Shown here in pieces: positions 19,244-26,029 of a DNA stretch of 39,253 nt (positions are counted from its first letter, which is position 1; every line of letters begins with the position of its first letter). Both the position numbers and the translations under genes were made by a program. The stretch is from a virus: IMG/VR virus record IMGVR_UViG_3300011116_001034, positions 1-39,253 of that record, one strand, 5' to 3'. The notes under the pieces were generated by a model that made no database searches, had not been told where the DNA came from, and saw nothing but the letters and a program-made list of their open reading frames with translations.

Positions 19244-19271
19244 TTTACAATCCACCCAAAGGTGCTATAAT
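19244..19271 (+). promoter_or_regulatory. Strong sigma70-type promoter for gp33, leaderless geometry
   Basis: TTTACA (five of six), 16 bases, TATAAT (perfect). Seven bases separate it from ATG 19279, so the mRNA would start at or one base before the start codon. Confidence 0.8.
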
Positions 19272-19278
19272 TTCAAAC

Positions 19279-19509
19279 ATGATCCTAGAAATAACAAAAG
19301 AAGACTTTTCTAAAAAAGTAGAAAATAAAATAGCAAAGAATAAAAACACCTCATATATTGATGCAGTAATTGCCGTTTTGGAGGAACATTCTTTGGATAT
19401 TACGGTGGCACAAAAACTATTAACACAACCTGTTTTAGAAAAGATAAAACAGGAAGGGCAAGAATTAAACATTTTACCCAAAAGTAAAAATGTTTTACCT
19501 TTCTCTTGA
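19279..19509 (+). CDS. 33: gp33-like late transcription coactivator
   Basis: The gene encodes 76 residues (T4 gp33 has 112). The pattern EITKEDFSKKVENKIAKNKN, then TSYIDAVIAVLEEHSLDI, then VLEKIKQEGQELNILPKS and a final LPF matches gp33 of T4-like phages as I know it, and its place just upstream of gp32 fits. gp33 bridges the sliding clamp and host RNA polymerase carrying the gp55 sigma factor at TATAAATA late promoters, several of which are present in this window. No Shine-Dalgarno is present; the promoter geometry suggests a leaderless mRNA. Confidence 0.75.
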   Translation: MILEITKEDFSKKVENKIAKNKNTSYIDAVIAVLEEHSLDITVAQKLLTQPVLEKIKQEGQELNILPKSKNVLPFS

Positions 19510-19534
19510 CTGTATATTTAGATTATGGTAAACT
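19506..19534 (+). promoter_or_regulatory. Sigma70-type promoter for gp32
   Basis: TTGACT (five of six), 17 bases, TAAACT (four of six), giving a leader of about 65 nt before ATG 19607. Confidence 0.7.
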
Positions 19535-19546
19535 CTGTTGTAATGT

Positions 19547-19600
19547 GGTGGGGAGTTCCCACCGTTACTTTTTAGTCCGAAGGAGATCTTCGGGGAAGGA
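19547..19600 (+). promoter_or_regulatory. Structured gp32 leader, candidate translational operator
   Basis: Two hairpins, GGTGGG/CCCACC (19547-19563) and CCGAAG/CTTCGG (19577-19593), precede the ribosome binding site GGGAAGGA. T4 gp32 represses its own translation by binding its leader; this arrangement could serve the same purpose but is not the T4 pseudoknot sequence. Confidence 0.5.
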
Positions 19601-19606
19601 TAAGTT

Positions 19607-20506
19607 ATGGGTTCATTTAGCGATTTTAAGAAGAAGTCGAAGTCAAGCATCGATCAGTTGGTTCAAAAGATCCAACAAGACAATACCAAGAACGATTACA
19701 AGGATGATCGTTTTTGGCGCCCAAAGCTTGACAACGCAAAGAACGGGTTTGCAGTAATTCGTTTCCTGCCAGCAATTGAGGGTGAGGACATTCCTTGGGT
19801 TAAGTTGTATTCTCATGCTTTCCAAGGCCCAGGCGGTTGGTATATCGAAAATTGTCTAACCACTCTTGGTCAGAAGGATCCAGTTTCTGAGATGAATACC
19901 CAACTATGGAATAGTGGTATTGATAGCGATAAGGATCTTGCTCGTCAGCGTAAGAGGAAGCTCAATTACATTTCTAACATTTATGTTGTCAGCGATCCTG
20001 CTGAACCTTCAAATGAAGGAAAGGTTTTCCTGTTCAAGTATGGTCAAAAGATCTTTGAAAAGATTCAGGAAGCGATGCAACCGGAGTTTAAGGACGAGGA
20101 TCCGCTTGATCCATTCAATTTCTGGAATGGTGCAAATTTCAAGTTGAAGATTCGTCAGGTTGGCGGATTTGTCAATTACGACAAGTCAGAATTTGATTCG
20201 TCAACGCCGCTTCTGAATGGCGAAGATGTCAAGTTGGAGACTGTTTGGAAGTCACAACATGCTCTCAAGAGTTTTGTTGATCCGACCAACTTCAAGTCCT
20301 ACGACGAACTGAAGCAGAAGTTGTTTGATGTTCTTCGTGGAGATATCCGTGGAAGTGGTACAGGATCTACTCGTACTGCTGAGGATATCGATGAGGAGGA
20401 TATGAAGGAGAAGAAGCCTTCTATCCGCTCAAAGCCGCCAGTTGAGGAACAGGTGGATGAAGAGACAGATGCTCTTGATTATTTCAAGAAGCTTGCTGAA
20501 GACTGA
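19607..20506 (+). CDS. 32: Single-stranded DNA-binding protein gp32
   Basis: The gene encodes 299 residues (T4 gp32 has 301). The basic N-terminal B domain (MGSFSDFKKKSKSS) mediates cooperativity. The core contains KNGFAVIRFLP, WVKLYSHAFQGPGGWYIENC and FNFWNGANFKLKI. The acidic C-terminal tail (DEETDALDYFKKLAED) recruits replication partners. In T4 zinc is held by His64, Cys77, Cys87 and Cys90. Here His70 and Cys83 are kept with the same spacing, but the C-P-V-C pair reads D91-P-V-S94, so two ligands are lost. Codons are more host-like (CGT, AAG, GGT) than in the virion genes, fitting high expression. It is monocistronic with its own promoter and terminator. Confidence 0.92.
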   Translation: MGSFSDFKKKSKSSIDQLVQKIQQDNTKNDYKDDRFWRPKLDNAKNGFAVIRFLPAIEGEDIPWVKLYSHAFQGPGGWYIENCLTTLGQKDPVSEMNTQLWNSGIDSDKDLARQRKRKLNYISNIYVVSDPAEPSNEGKVFLFKYGQKIFEKIQEAMQPEFKDEDPLDPFNFWNGANFKLKIRQVGGFVNYDKSEFDSSTPLLNGEDVKLETVWKSQHALKSFVDPTNFKSYDELKQKLFDVLRGDIRGSGTGSTRTAEDIDEEDMKEKKPSIRSKPPVEEQVDEETDALDYFKKLAED

Positions 20507-20525
20507 TATACATAATATCAGATAC

Positions 20526-20546
20526 ATCTAAGAGAGCATCTTAGAT
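20526..20546 (+). other. Hairpin before the gp32 terminator
   Basis: ATCTAAGA and TCTTAGAT form an 8-bp stem with a 5-base loop, 19 bases after the gp32 stop. It may stabilise the mRNA 3' end. Confidence 0.5.
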
Positions 20547-20549
20547 CCG

Positions 20550-20585
20550 ACGACCCCCGATTCCGGTAGGGGGTCGTTTCTTTTT
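20550..20585. terminator. Intrinsic terminator between convergent genes
   Basis: ACGACCCCC pairs with GGGGGTCGT, followed by TTCTTTTT. It ends gp32. The minus gene stops at 20584 just beyond, so its transcript would also run into the hairpin. Confidence 0.85.
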
Positions 20586-22020
20586 ATACCGTACTTTGTC
20601 TCCACGAAGGAAGTGCATTTGTTGACGGCGCAAATTGTTTTATTCCCCTAGTGGATGTTATTTTTTCTACGCCAAGTACGGTTTCTTCTGGGGTTTCAAG
20701 TTCGTTTGAAGCTGCCATTGGTTTTGGTTGTTTTTTATCGGCATTTTTAATAGTTCTCATCTGTTCCATTTCTTCTTTTTCTACTTCCAATAGATTCTTT
20801 GCTTTATTGTTTTGATCTATTGATTTAAGTGCAGGAAGAGATGATATATTTCCTTGATCAATAAACGAATTAATTTTTTTATTGATTTTTGTTTTTTCCA
20901 TCGGACTACTATTCGAACTTGTAAGTAGATTTGGAAGAATACTTTTTGGTATTATTACTTCTGGTTCTTTTTCGCCAATCATTGCCAATGTTGGTTTTGA
21001 GACTATACCGCCAGATTCAAATGCAGGAACATTTGTAACATTATTAGATTGTAGATAATTTGATATTGTTCTATGTTGTAAGACATTTTTAATAGAACTA
21101 AATCTGTTTATTATTGGTTGATTGATTTCAGACGATAAATCAAAGTATTTTGGTTCTTTGAAAAAAGTCACATTATTATCAATAAATGCATTGTTGTTTG
21201 AAACATCTTGAACTATTGCATTTGTTGTGTTTACTGTATTTTTTTCAATTCTAGTACTATTGTTGGTGACCGGATTGCTTTGGTTTGTGATGGTACTATT
21301 GTTGGTGACCGGATTGCTTTGGTTTGTGATGGTACTATTGTTGGTGACCGGATTGCTTTGGTTTGTAATATCGGAATTATTGGTAATATTATTTTCTGTC
21401 CGCAATACCACATCATCGCTATTTGTTAAAAATGTATATGGTTTTATGAAGAAATTATTTAAAACTTTATTTTCTTTTTGAATATAATTCTCATTTGGTT
21501 TTGTATTGGATTTGTAATTTTCGATAATTTTAACATATTCTTTTATGAAATTATTTTTAACATTTGAAACTTCTGTAGTATTGTTTTTGTTTACTACTTT
21601 GTTTTCGTTGAATTGTGGTGAATTTATATTTGTATTTTGAATTCTATTAATTCCGTAATTAATAAAATTTACAGGTTTTACTAATTCCGGTGTAACATGG
21701 TCTTCGTATGAATTATTGAAATACAGTTGAAGCGGTATATCATTTTTTTTTATATCAATGTTATATGATTTGTTATTTTTCAGAGATTTTACAGTTTTTT
21801 TGTAATTTCTCGTCTTTTTGTCTTGAGGCAAAGCAATTGTTATATTGATATCTTCTGGTTTTTCTGTTGCAACTCCTGTACCATTTGGTAATGGAGCAGT
21901 ATCCGTGTCCGTAGGAAGTATAACATTGGACGGAAGACTGACATTAGAAGATAAAGAAAGAGAACTTCCAAATAGTTTAAGAATTTCTTTTTTAAGTTTT
22001 GGTAAATTTTTTTCTTTCAT
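20584..22020 (-). CDS. Tape-measure-like virion protein with Asn/Thr repeats
   Basis: The gene encodes 478 residues, with GGAAGATAA before the ATG. Near residue 340 the motif FESGGIVSKPTLAMIGEKEP matches the C-terminal motif found in many tail tape measure proteins. The middle is Asn-rich and low in complexity, with three 13-residue repeats (NQSNPVTNNSTIT). The protein is shorter than typical tape measures and lacks obvious long hydrophobic helices, so it may be a hub, tape-measure-related or chaperone-dependent tail protein. Downstream of gp26 in the same minus operon. Confidence 0.5.
   Translation of the reverse strand: MKEKNLPKLKKEILKLFGSSLSLSSNVSLPSNVILPTDTDTAPLPNGTGVATEKPEDINITIALPQDKKTRNYKKTVKSLKNNKSYNIDIKKNDIPLQLYFNNSYEDHVTPELVKPVNFINYGINRIQNTNINSPQFNENKVVNKNNTTEVSNVKNNFIKEYVKIIENYKSNTKPNENYIQKENKVLNNFFIKPYTFLTNSDDVVLRTENNITNNSDITNQSNPVTNNSTITNQSNPVTNNSTITNQSNPVTNNSTRIEKNTVNTTNAIVQDVSNNNAFIDNNVTFFKEPKYFDLSSEINQPIINRFSSIKNVLQHRTISNYLQSNNVTNVPAFESGGIVSKPTLAMIGEKEPEVIIPKSILPNLLTSSNSSPMEKTKINKKINSFIDQGNISSLPALKSIDQNNKAKNLLEVEKEEMEQMRTIKNADKKQPKPMAASNELETPEETVLGVEKITSTRGIKQFAPSTNALPSWRQSTV
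21255..21366 (-). repeat. 39-bp tandem repeat, about 2.9 copies
   Basis: The unit begins TACTATTGTTGGTGACCGGA on the plus strand and is 39 bases long. Two full identical copies and 34 bases of a third lie at 21255, 21294 and 21333. The unit is in frame and encodes 13 residues on the minus strand. Confidence 0.95.
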
Positions 22021-22185
22021 TTATCTTCCTCTTCTGCTGTTCATTGCCCTCATCATATTCTGCTTGTTCATAAGTCTTAGATTTTCTTCTTCTATATACT
22101 GCCTCAGTGACTCCACATAAATGTCTCTTTCCCAAGGTATCATTGATTCTAATTCTGTCAATGAGTAGTTATACATGTGTATCAT
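22021..22185 (-). CDS. Small baseplate-region protein downstream of gp26
   Basis: From the first ATG (22185) the protein has 54 residues (MIHMYNYSLTELESMIPWER ...), ending in a basic tail RAMNSRRGR. The Y-S-L-T-E-L-E-x-M-I-P-W-E-R-x-I-Y motif is familiar from small proteins following gp26 in T4-like phages, possibly the gp51 position. The frame stays open upstream for about 20 codons with family-like residues (SLNTYFDLTFK) but no ATG, GTG or TTG. An ATA overlaps the gp26 stop and could be an unusual start. The stop is one base from the next start. Confidence 0.6.
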   Translation of the reverse strand: MIHMYNYSLTELESMIPWERDIYVESLRQYIEEENLRLMNKQNMMRAMNSRRGR

Positions 22186-22232
22186 TTTGAATGTTAAATC
22201 AAAATAGGTATTGAGACTATTGTGGCTGAGGC

Positions 22233-22937
22233 TTATCCGAAAAAATCACGAATACCTCGTAACACTACCTTTCTTTCCGCTCCATCACTTGTTGTATATG
22301 CCATTTCTTGCTCAATTCTTGGCATTGTTGCAAAAAATTCAATTATCTTGTCAAATTGGACTTTTGACATATTATCTACGAATTCTTTTATCTCTTCTTT
22401 ATTCTTGCTTTCACATTCTATTCGTTCTGTCGGCGTTTCAATATAATCGACACAGGATACTGCAAGATCGTAAAAATCCATAAGAGACATATCGGATGTT
22501 TCGTTTTCTATAAACATATTAAGTGATGGATATTTCATACAAACAAACAAATCATCATTTAGTTTTAATTTATTTGTATGGGATTTGAAGGTTTTAACTT
22601 TAATCTTATCCAAATCAATTACCAATTTGATCTTTTCATTTGTGTGCGGACAAACCAGAAATGGTTCCACAATTTCTCCTACCGACTTTGATCTTAGTTT
22701 TAAAAACAAATATTCTAAATCAAATATTGGTATACTTCCCGCGTCTTTCAATTCAAAGCAGGACTCCACCAATTCTTTAACTGCCATTAATATTTCTTTT
22801 TCTTTTCCCGTTTCCTGTACCATTAATAAAGTTTTTTCATCTTTAACCAAAAATGGCCTAAACCATATTTTTTTGTTTGTCGATGGTACGGTTTCTGAGT
22901 ATTTCGGTCTATTTGTCAATAAGTCAACTAATTTCAT
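22233..22937 (-). CDS. 26: gp26-like baseplate hub protein
   Basis: The gene encodes 234 residues (T4 gp26 has 208), with GGAGATATT before the ATG. The opening PKYSETVPSTNKKIWFRPFL then VKDEKTLLMVQETGKEKEI, followed by FDLEYLFLKLRSKSVGEIVE and a Cys-Pro-His near residue 100, is the usual order in the T4 baseplate gp26 family. The C-terminal half carries MSLMDFYDLAVSCVDYIE and MSKVQFDKIIEFFATMPRI, also typical. gp26 takes part in assembly of the central hub of the baseplate. It overlaps the small downstream frame. Confidence 0.8.
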   Translation of the reverse strand: MKLVDLLTNRPKYSETVPSTNKKIWFRPFLVKDEKTLLMVQETGKEKEILMAVKELVESCFELKDAGSIPIFDLEYLFLKLRSKSVGEIVEPFLVCPHTNEKIKLVIDLDKIKVKTFKSHTNKLKLNDDLFVCMKYPSLNMFIENETSDMSLMDFYDLAVSCVDYIETPTERIECESKNKEEIKEFVDNMSKVQFDKIIEFFATMPRIEQEMAYTTSDGAERKVVLRGIRDFFG

Positions 22938-22948
22938 AATATCTCCAA

Positions 22949-23602
22949 TTAAATAAATTCATATTCTTTGAATGCAAAAATTACAACAAATGTAGTATAT
23001 CCTGTCGCTTCCGAAGACATTTGTGTTGGTGTTATAGTCAATGGGAATGCATTTTTCAATGTAATGGTGCAAGTTTGATTGCTTTGACTTTCTACCGCAA
23101 GAGGCCAAATTTTAATAGTTCCGGTAAAATTATTGAAACCATTCGTATAATCTGAATATTTTGTTGTTTTTATTGTTCTATTTGCACCAGTTAAAATATC
23201 AAATATATTACCAACGGATGGGCCTCCCAATCTTTCTAAAATATTTACACCTACTTCGTCTGCTTCTTCCGTTGATTTGGGCGGAATAATGGTATCCATC
23301 CAATTTTCAAAAAATCTTCTTTCTGCCCAATCTTGATAAATGATAAAGGACATTGCACACTCACCATATTCTCTTCTAACTGGTAATTGTAAAATTGGGC
23401 CCCAAGGACTATATGGTGCTGTGCTGAATGATCTTTGTGGTAAAGTAACTGATTCAGGATAACAGGTCAAAGTATTCAATTTACCGTCAGACATAGAAAC
23501 ATAATATTTTCCCGGTTGCTGAATACCTTTTCTTGCAATTACACCATTTCTAAATTGTGTAATAGTAGATGCTTGTGCATCTGGAAGTTTAATATCTGAC
23601 AT
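22949..23602 (-). CDS. Tail-tube-fold baseplate or tube protein (gp19/gp54 type)
   Basis: The gene encodes 217 residues. The phrases YYVSMSDGKLNTLTCYPESV, TLPQRSFSTAPYSPWGPI, YGECAMSFIIYQDWAERRFF and the C-terminal TLKNAFPLTITPTQMS match the phage tail-tube fold family of T4-like phages. Two roles are possible: tail tube gp19 or tube initiator gp54. The length is between the two, and the neighbours (gp26 and gp4 on the same strand, gp48 across the divergent gap) favour a baseplate-tube junction protein. The start is one base from the stop of gp4. Confidence 0.65.
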   Translation of the reverse strand: MSDIKLPDAQASTITQFRNGVIARKGIQQPGKYYVSMSDGKLNTLTCYPESVTLPQRSFSTAPYSPWGPILQLPVRREYGECAMSFIIYQDWAERRFFENWMDTIIPPKSTEEADEVGVNILERLGGPSVGNIFDILTGANRTIKTTKYSDYTNGFNNFTGTIKIWPLAVESQSNQTCTITLKNAFPLTITPTQMSSEATGYTTFVVIFAFKEYEFI

Positions 23603-23603
23603 T

Positions 23604-24035
23604 TTAGAATAGATCCTGTTCTGTTAGAATTTTAAATATTATTCCTTTTTCGGTGCAATAATTTTTTGCTGCTTCCCACTTTGCAGTATTTATTGCATAG
23701 GTCAAATTCTCCATTAATATTGTTTTTTTACGCTTTTTATTGTGTTCTGGTTGCTTTGTTTGTTTTAATGGTTTTATTTCTATTAACATAGTTTCAACTA
23801 TTCCCTCTTTGTTTTTTGCTTCTATAAGGAAATCTGGGATATAGAAGTGAACTTTATTGTCCATTGGGGAAACATAAGGTATTCGTATTGCTTCAAATGC
23901 CCATCTTACTATGTTTTTATTGGTATCCAGATACTTACAAAATCTTCTTTCCCAAAGAGAACGGCATAAAATTGAATTAATATTACCTATATATTTTGTG
24001 GGATTATTAGGTATGTATTTAGTCTTATATGCCAT
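23604..24035 (-). CDS. 4: gp4-like head completion protein, nuclease fold
   Basis: The gene encodes 143 residues (T4 gp4 is about 150). The start MAYKTKYIPNNPTKYIGN, then CRSLWERRFCKYLD, VRWAFEAIRIPYVSP and the end AKWEAAKNYCTEKGIIFKIL closely follow T4 gp4. Glu29, Glu48, Asp68 and E86-x-K88 form a PD-(D/E)xK-type nuclease constellation (PDFLIEA ... LIEIKP). gp4 acts late in head maturation, probably trimming or sealing packaged DNA before tail joining. The promoter must lie in or beyond the 21-base gap to the divergent gp48 gene. Confidence 0.88.
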   Translation of the reverse strand: MAYKTKYIPNNPTKYIGNINSILCRSLWERRFCKYLDTNKNIVRWAFEAIRIPYVSPMDNKVHFYIPDFLIEAKNKEGIVETMLIEIKPLKQTKQPEHNKKRKKTILMENLTYAINTAKWEAAKNYCTEKGIIFKILTEQDLF

Positions 24036-24056
24036 ATTAAATATATAGGAGCAACA

Positions 24057-24941
24057 ATGCCCGGAACAGAAGCACTTTTTTCTTCAACTAAAATATTCCC
24101 AACCTCCCCGGAGGATCAAAAAAAGATCCCTTTGTGGTTAAAATTCTTTTGTTACGACTACACCGATAGCTCTTTATTGAGGACATCTGCAAGTCTTGGA
24201 ATAGGTCCAATGTTGAAATGTATTATGTTGCCCGCTCCAAAAGAATTCGTTACAAAGACAGACAATATTTACGATACAGGTATACTTCCGGTCAATGTCA
24301 CTCAAGCAGATCCGCAGAGTTATTATAACGATGCTGGTAAAGTTATGGCAAATTATGCAGCTGCAATTGCAGACACCACGGAGCTGACTTTATCCGCACC
24401 TACTTGGGCCGCCGAAAATCTAGGAATTGGCGCAAAGATCGATATGGATATGTCCGATACCAAATTTAGAGGAACTAATAAAAGAGTCTATGGATTTAAA
24501 ATAATTCTAGCAGCAAGAAGCACAGAGGATTCAAATGCTGCATCGGAAATATGCGAAATATTTGAATCATTTTCCTTGCCACAAGCAAGAAGCGGATTAT
24601 TTTCACGGTTTGTGTGTCATCCGCCTTTATGGTTGTTCGGTATAGGGCCAGGTCAAAATGCAAATATAGACCGTCAATGGTCAGGTCAACCACAATTGTC
24701 TGTTCTTGATCAAATCACCGTCAGTAAATCTGGATTTCAAGATACTTATGGTATTGCCGATGAAAATGGGGAAATAAAACCACTAGCACAAACAATTAAT
24801 ATGACATTTGTTGAATTAGAACCCGCATTACGCAGTTCTTTGATACAGAGTAGCACAATAGTAAACAGATCAACCTCATTTTGGACATTTGGCGGTGCCG
24901 GGGAAATTGCTAGCGATATTGCTGGTCAGATTATTAGATAA
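24057..24941 (+). CDS. 48: gp48-like baseplate tail-tube junction protein
   Basis: The gene encodes 294 residues (T4 gp48 has 364), with TAGGAGCAAC before the ATG. The segment RGTNKRVYGFKIILAARSTE then DSNAASEICEIFESFSLPQA is a conserved region of the gp48 family, which caps the baseplate and starts the tail tube. The C-terminal half carries HPPLWLFGIGPG and LDQITVSKSGFQDTYG, consistent with the tube-like fold. It is the first gene of the long plus-strand baseplate operon. Confidence 0.72.
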   Translation: MPGTEALFSSTKIFPTSPEDQKKIPLWLKFFCYDYTDSSLLRTSASLGIGPMLKCIMLPAPKEFVTKTDNIYDTGILPVNVTQADPQSYYNDAGKVMANYAAAIADTTELTLSAPTWAAENLGIGAKIDMDMSDTKFRGTNKRVYGFKIILAARSTEDSNAASEICEIFESFSLPQARSGLFSRFVCHPPLWLFGIGPGQNANIDRQWSGQPQLSVLDQITVSKSGFQDTYGIADENGEIKPLAQTINMTFVELEPALRSSLIQSSTIVNRSTSFWTFGGAGEIASDIAGQIIR

Positions 24942-24955
24942 AAATAGGAAATATA

Positions 24956-26029
24956 ATGTACTTCGACTATTTTCCAACACTTGAATATAAATTCCAAAAC
25001 GGTAATACTTTAGAATTGGTTGATATTTTTAGAAAAGTATCATTTACCCAGACCACACTAGCAAATGATTCCATTTTTGACACCTATTATGTAACAAATG
25101 GTGCAAATGCAGAAATCACTTCTTTCAATTTGTATAGCAGCAGTCAATATTCGTGGGTACTGTTTTCTTCGAATAGAATGCTAAATCCCCATACTGACTG
25201 GCCTAGGGAATATACATCCTTTCTTACGGAATTAAATTCAAAATATAACGGAACTGCATATTACATATGCAGAATACCGGATTTGCTTCCGGGTGATGTT
25301 ATGATGAAAATAACAAAAACTTCTTGCTCTGCCACAACCGCCAATGAAGTTTATACCAGTTGTGTTTTTTCATATGAAAGTCCTATATCCACATATAAAA
25401 TAGTAAAGGAGTGGAATCAAAAATTTAGATATTTGGTAGCAGTCGGTGGCGGAAGTGGTTCTTTTTCTGTAAATGATACATTTGCAATTCTTAGAAAAGA
25501 TTCAAATGGTGATTATAAAGCAGTAAATTTCAGAACACCAGATCCTGATGTAAATTATACAAGCAAAGTAACAGGCCCCGATGGTTATACTAATATAAGC
25601 ATCGATGGAAATGAATTCACTATATTCAGAATAGCAAAAATAGTTGAAGAGAAAAACGCAGCAACACAATTTATGAATGGCGGTGCAGTAGAATCACCCT
25701 ATAGAAAAGTCAGTTCACTTAATACTGCCGGATCTCTTACTGCATACTATTCAAATTCAAATACTAATATTAATAGTTACCAATCAACTACTCCTGTATT
25801 TGCAAATGCAAATGACTTTTCTGGTACTTTATTGGATGCATATGTTCGCGGTGTATTGCCTTCATCAATAACAGTAAAGACACCGTTGATTCTTCAATTA
25901 GAAGAAAACGAAAAAAGATATTCTGTTAGGGCATTGAAACCCAGATACCTTGAGGGTACGATTGGTTTATTTGAAAAAGCGATAAATAGTAATCAAGGAA
26001 GAGTTCTTTCTATAGAACTAAATGTATAA
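24956..26029 (+). CDS. 53: gp53-like baseplate wedge protein, extended
   Basis: The gene encodes 357 residues; T4 gp53 has 196. The first 110 residues match gp53: MYFDYFPTLEYKFQ, VDIFRKVSFTQ, SIFDTYYVTNG, SSSQYSWVLFSSNRMLNPHTDW. The remainder is an extra domain with beta-rich and Ser/Asn-rich parts, as in larger gp53 homologues of aquatic T4-like phages. gp53 joins neighbouring wedges around the hub. The stop overlaps the next start (TAATG). Confidence 0.8.
   Translation: MYFDYFPTLEYKFQNGNTLELVDIFRKVSFTQTTLANDSIFDTYYVTNGANAEITSFNLYSSSQYSWVLFSSNRMLNPHTDWPREYTSFLTELNSKYNGTAYYICRIPDLLPGDVMMKITKTSCSATTANEVYTSCVFSYESPISTYKIVKEWNQKFRYLVAVGGGSGSFSVNDTFAILRKDSNGDYKAVNFRTPDPDVNYTSKVTGPDGYTNISIDGNEFTIFRIAKIVEEKNAATQFMNGGAVESPYRKVSSLNTAGSLTAYYSNSNTNINSYQSTTPVFANANDFSGTLLDAYVRGVLPSSITVKTPLILQLEENEKRYSVRALKPRYLEGTIGLFEKAINSNQGRVLSIELNV

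Noticed and set aside
21255-21366. CRISPR array
   Set aside because: The repeats are contiguous, in frame and without spacers.
21208-21481. Plus-strand frames with VVTGLLWFVM-type hydrophobic repeats
   Set aside because: They are read-outs of the 39-bp repeat opposite the tape-measure-like gene, with no ribosome site.
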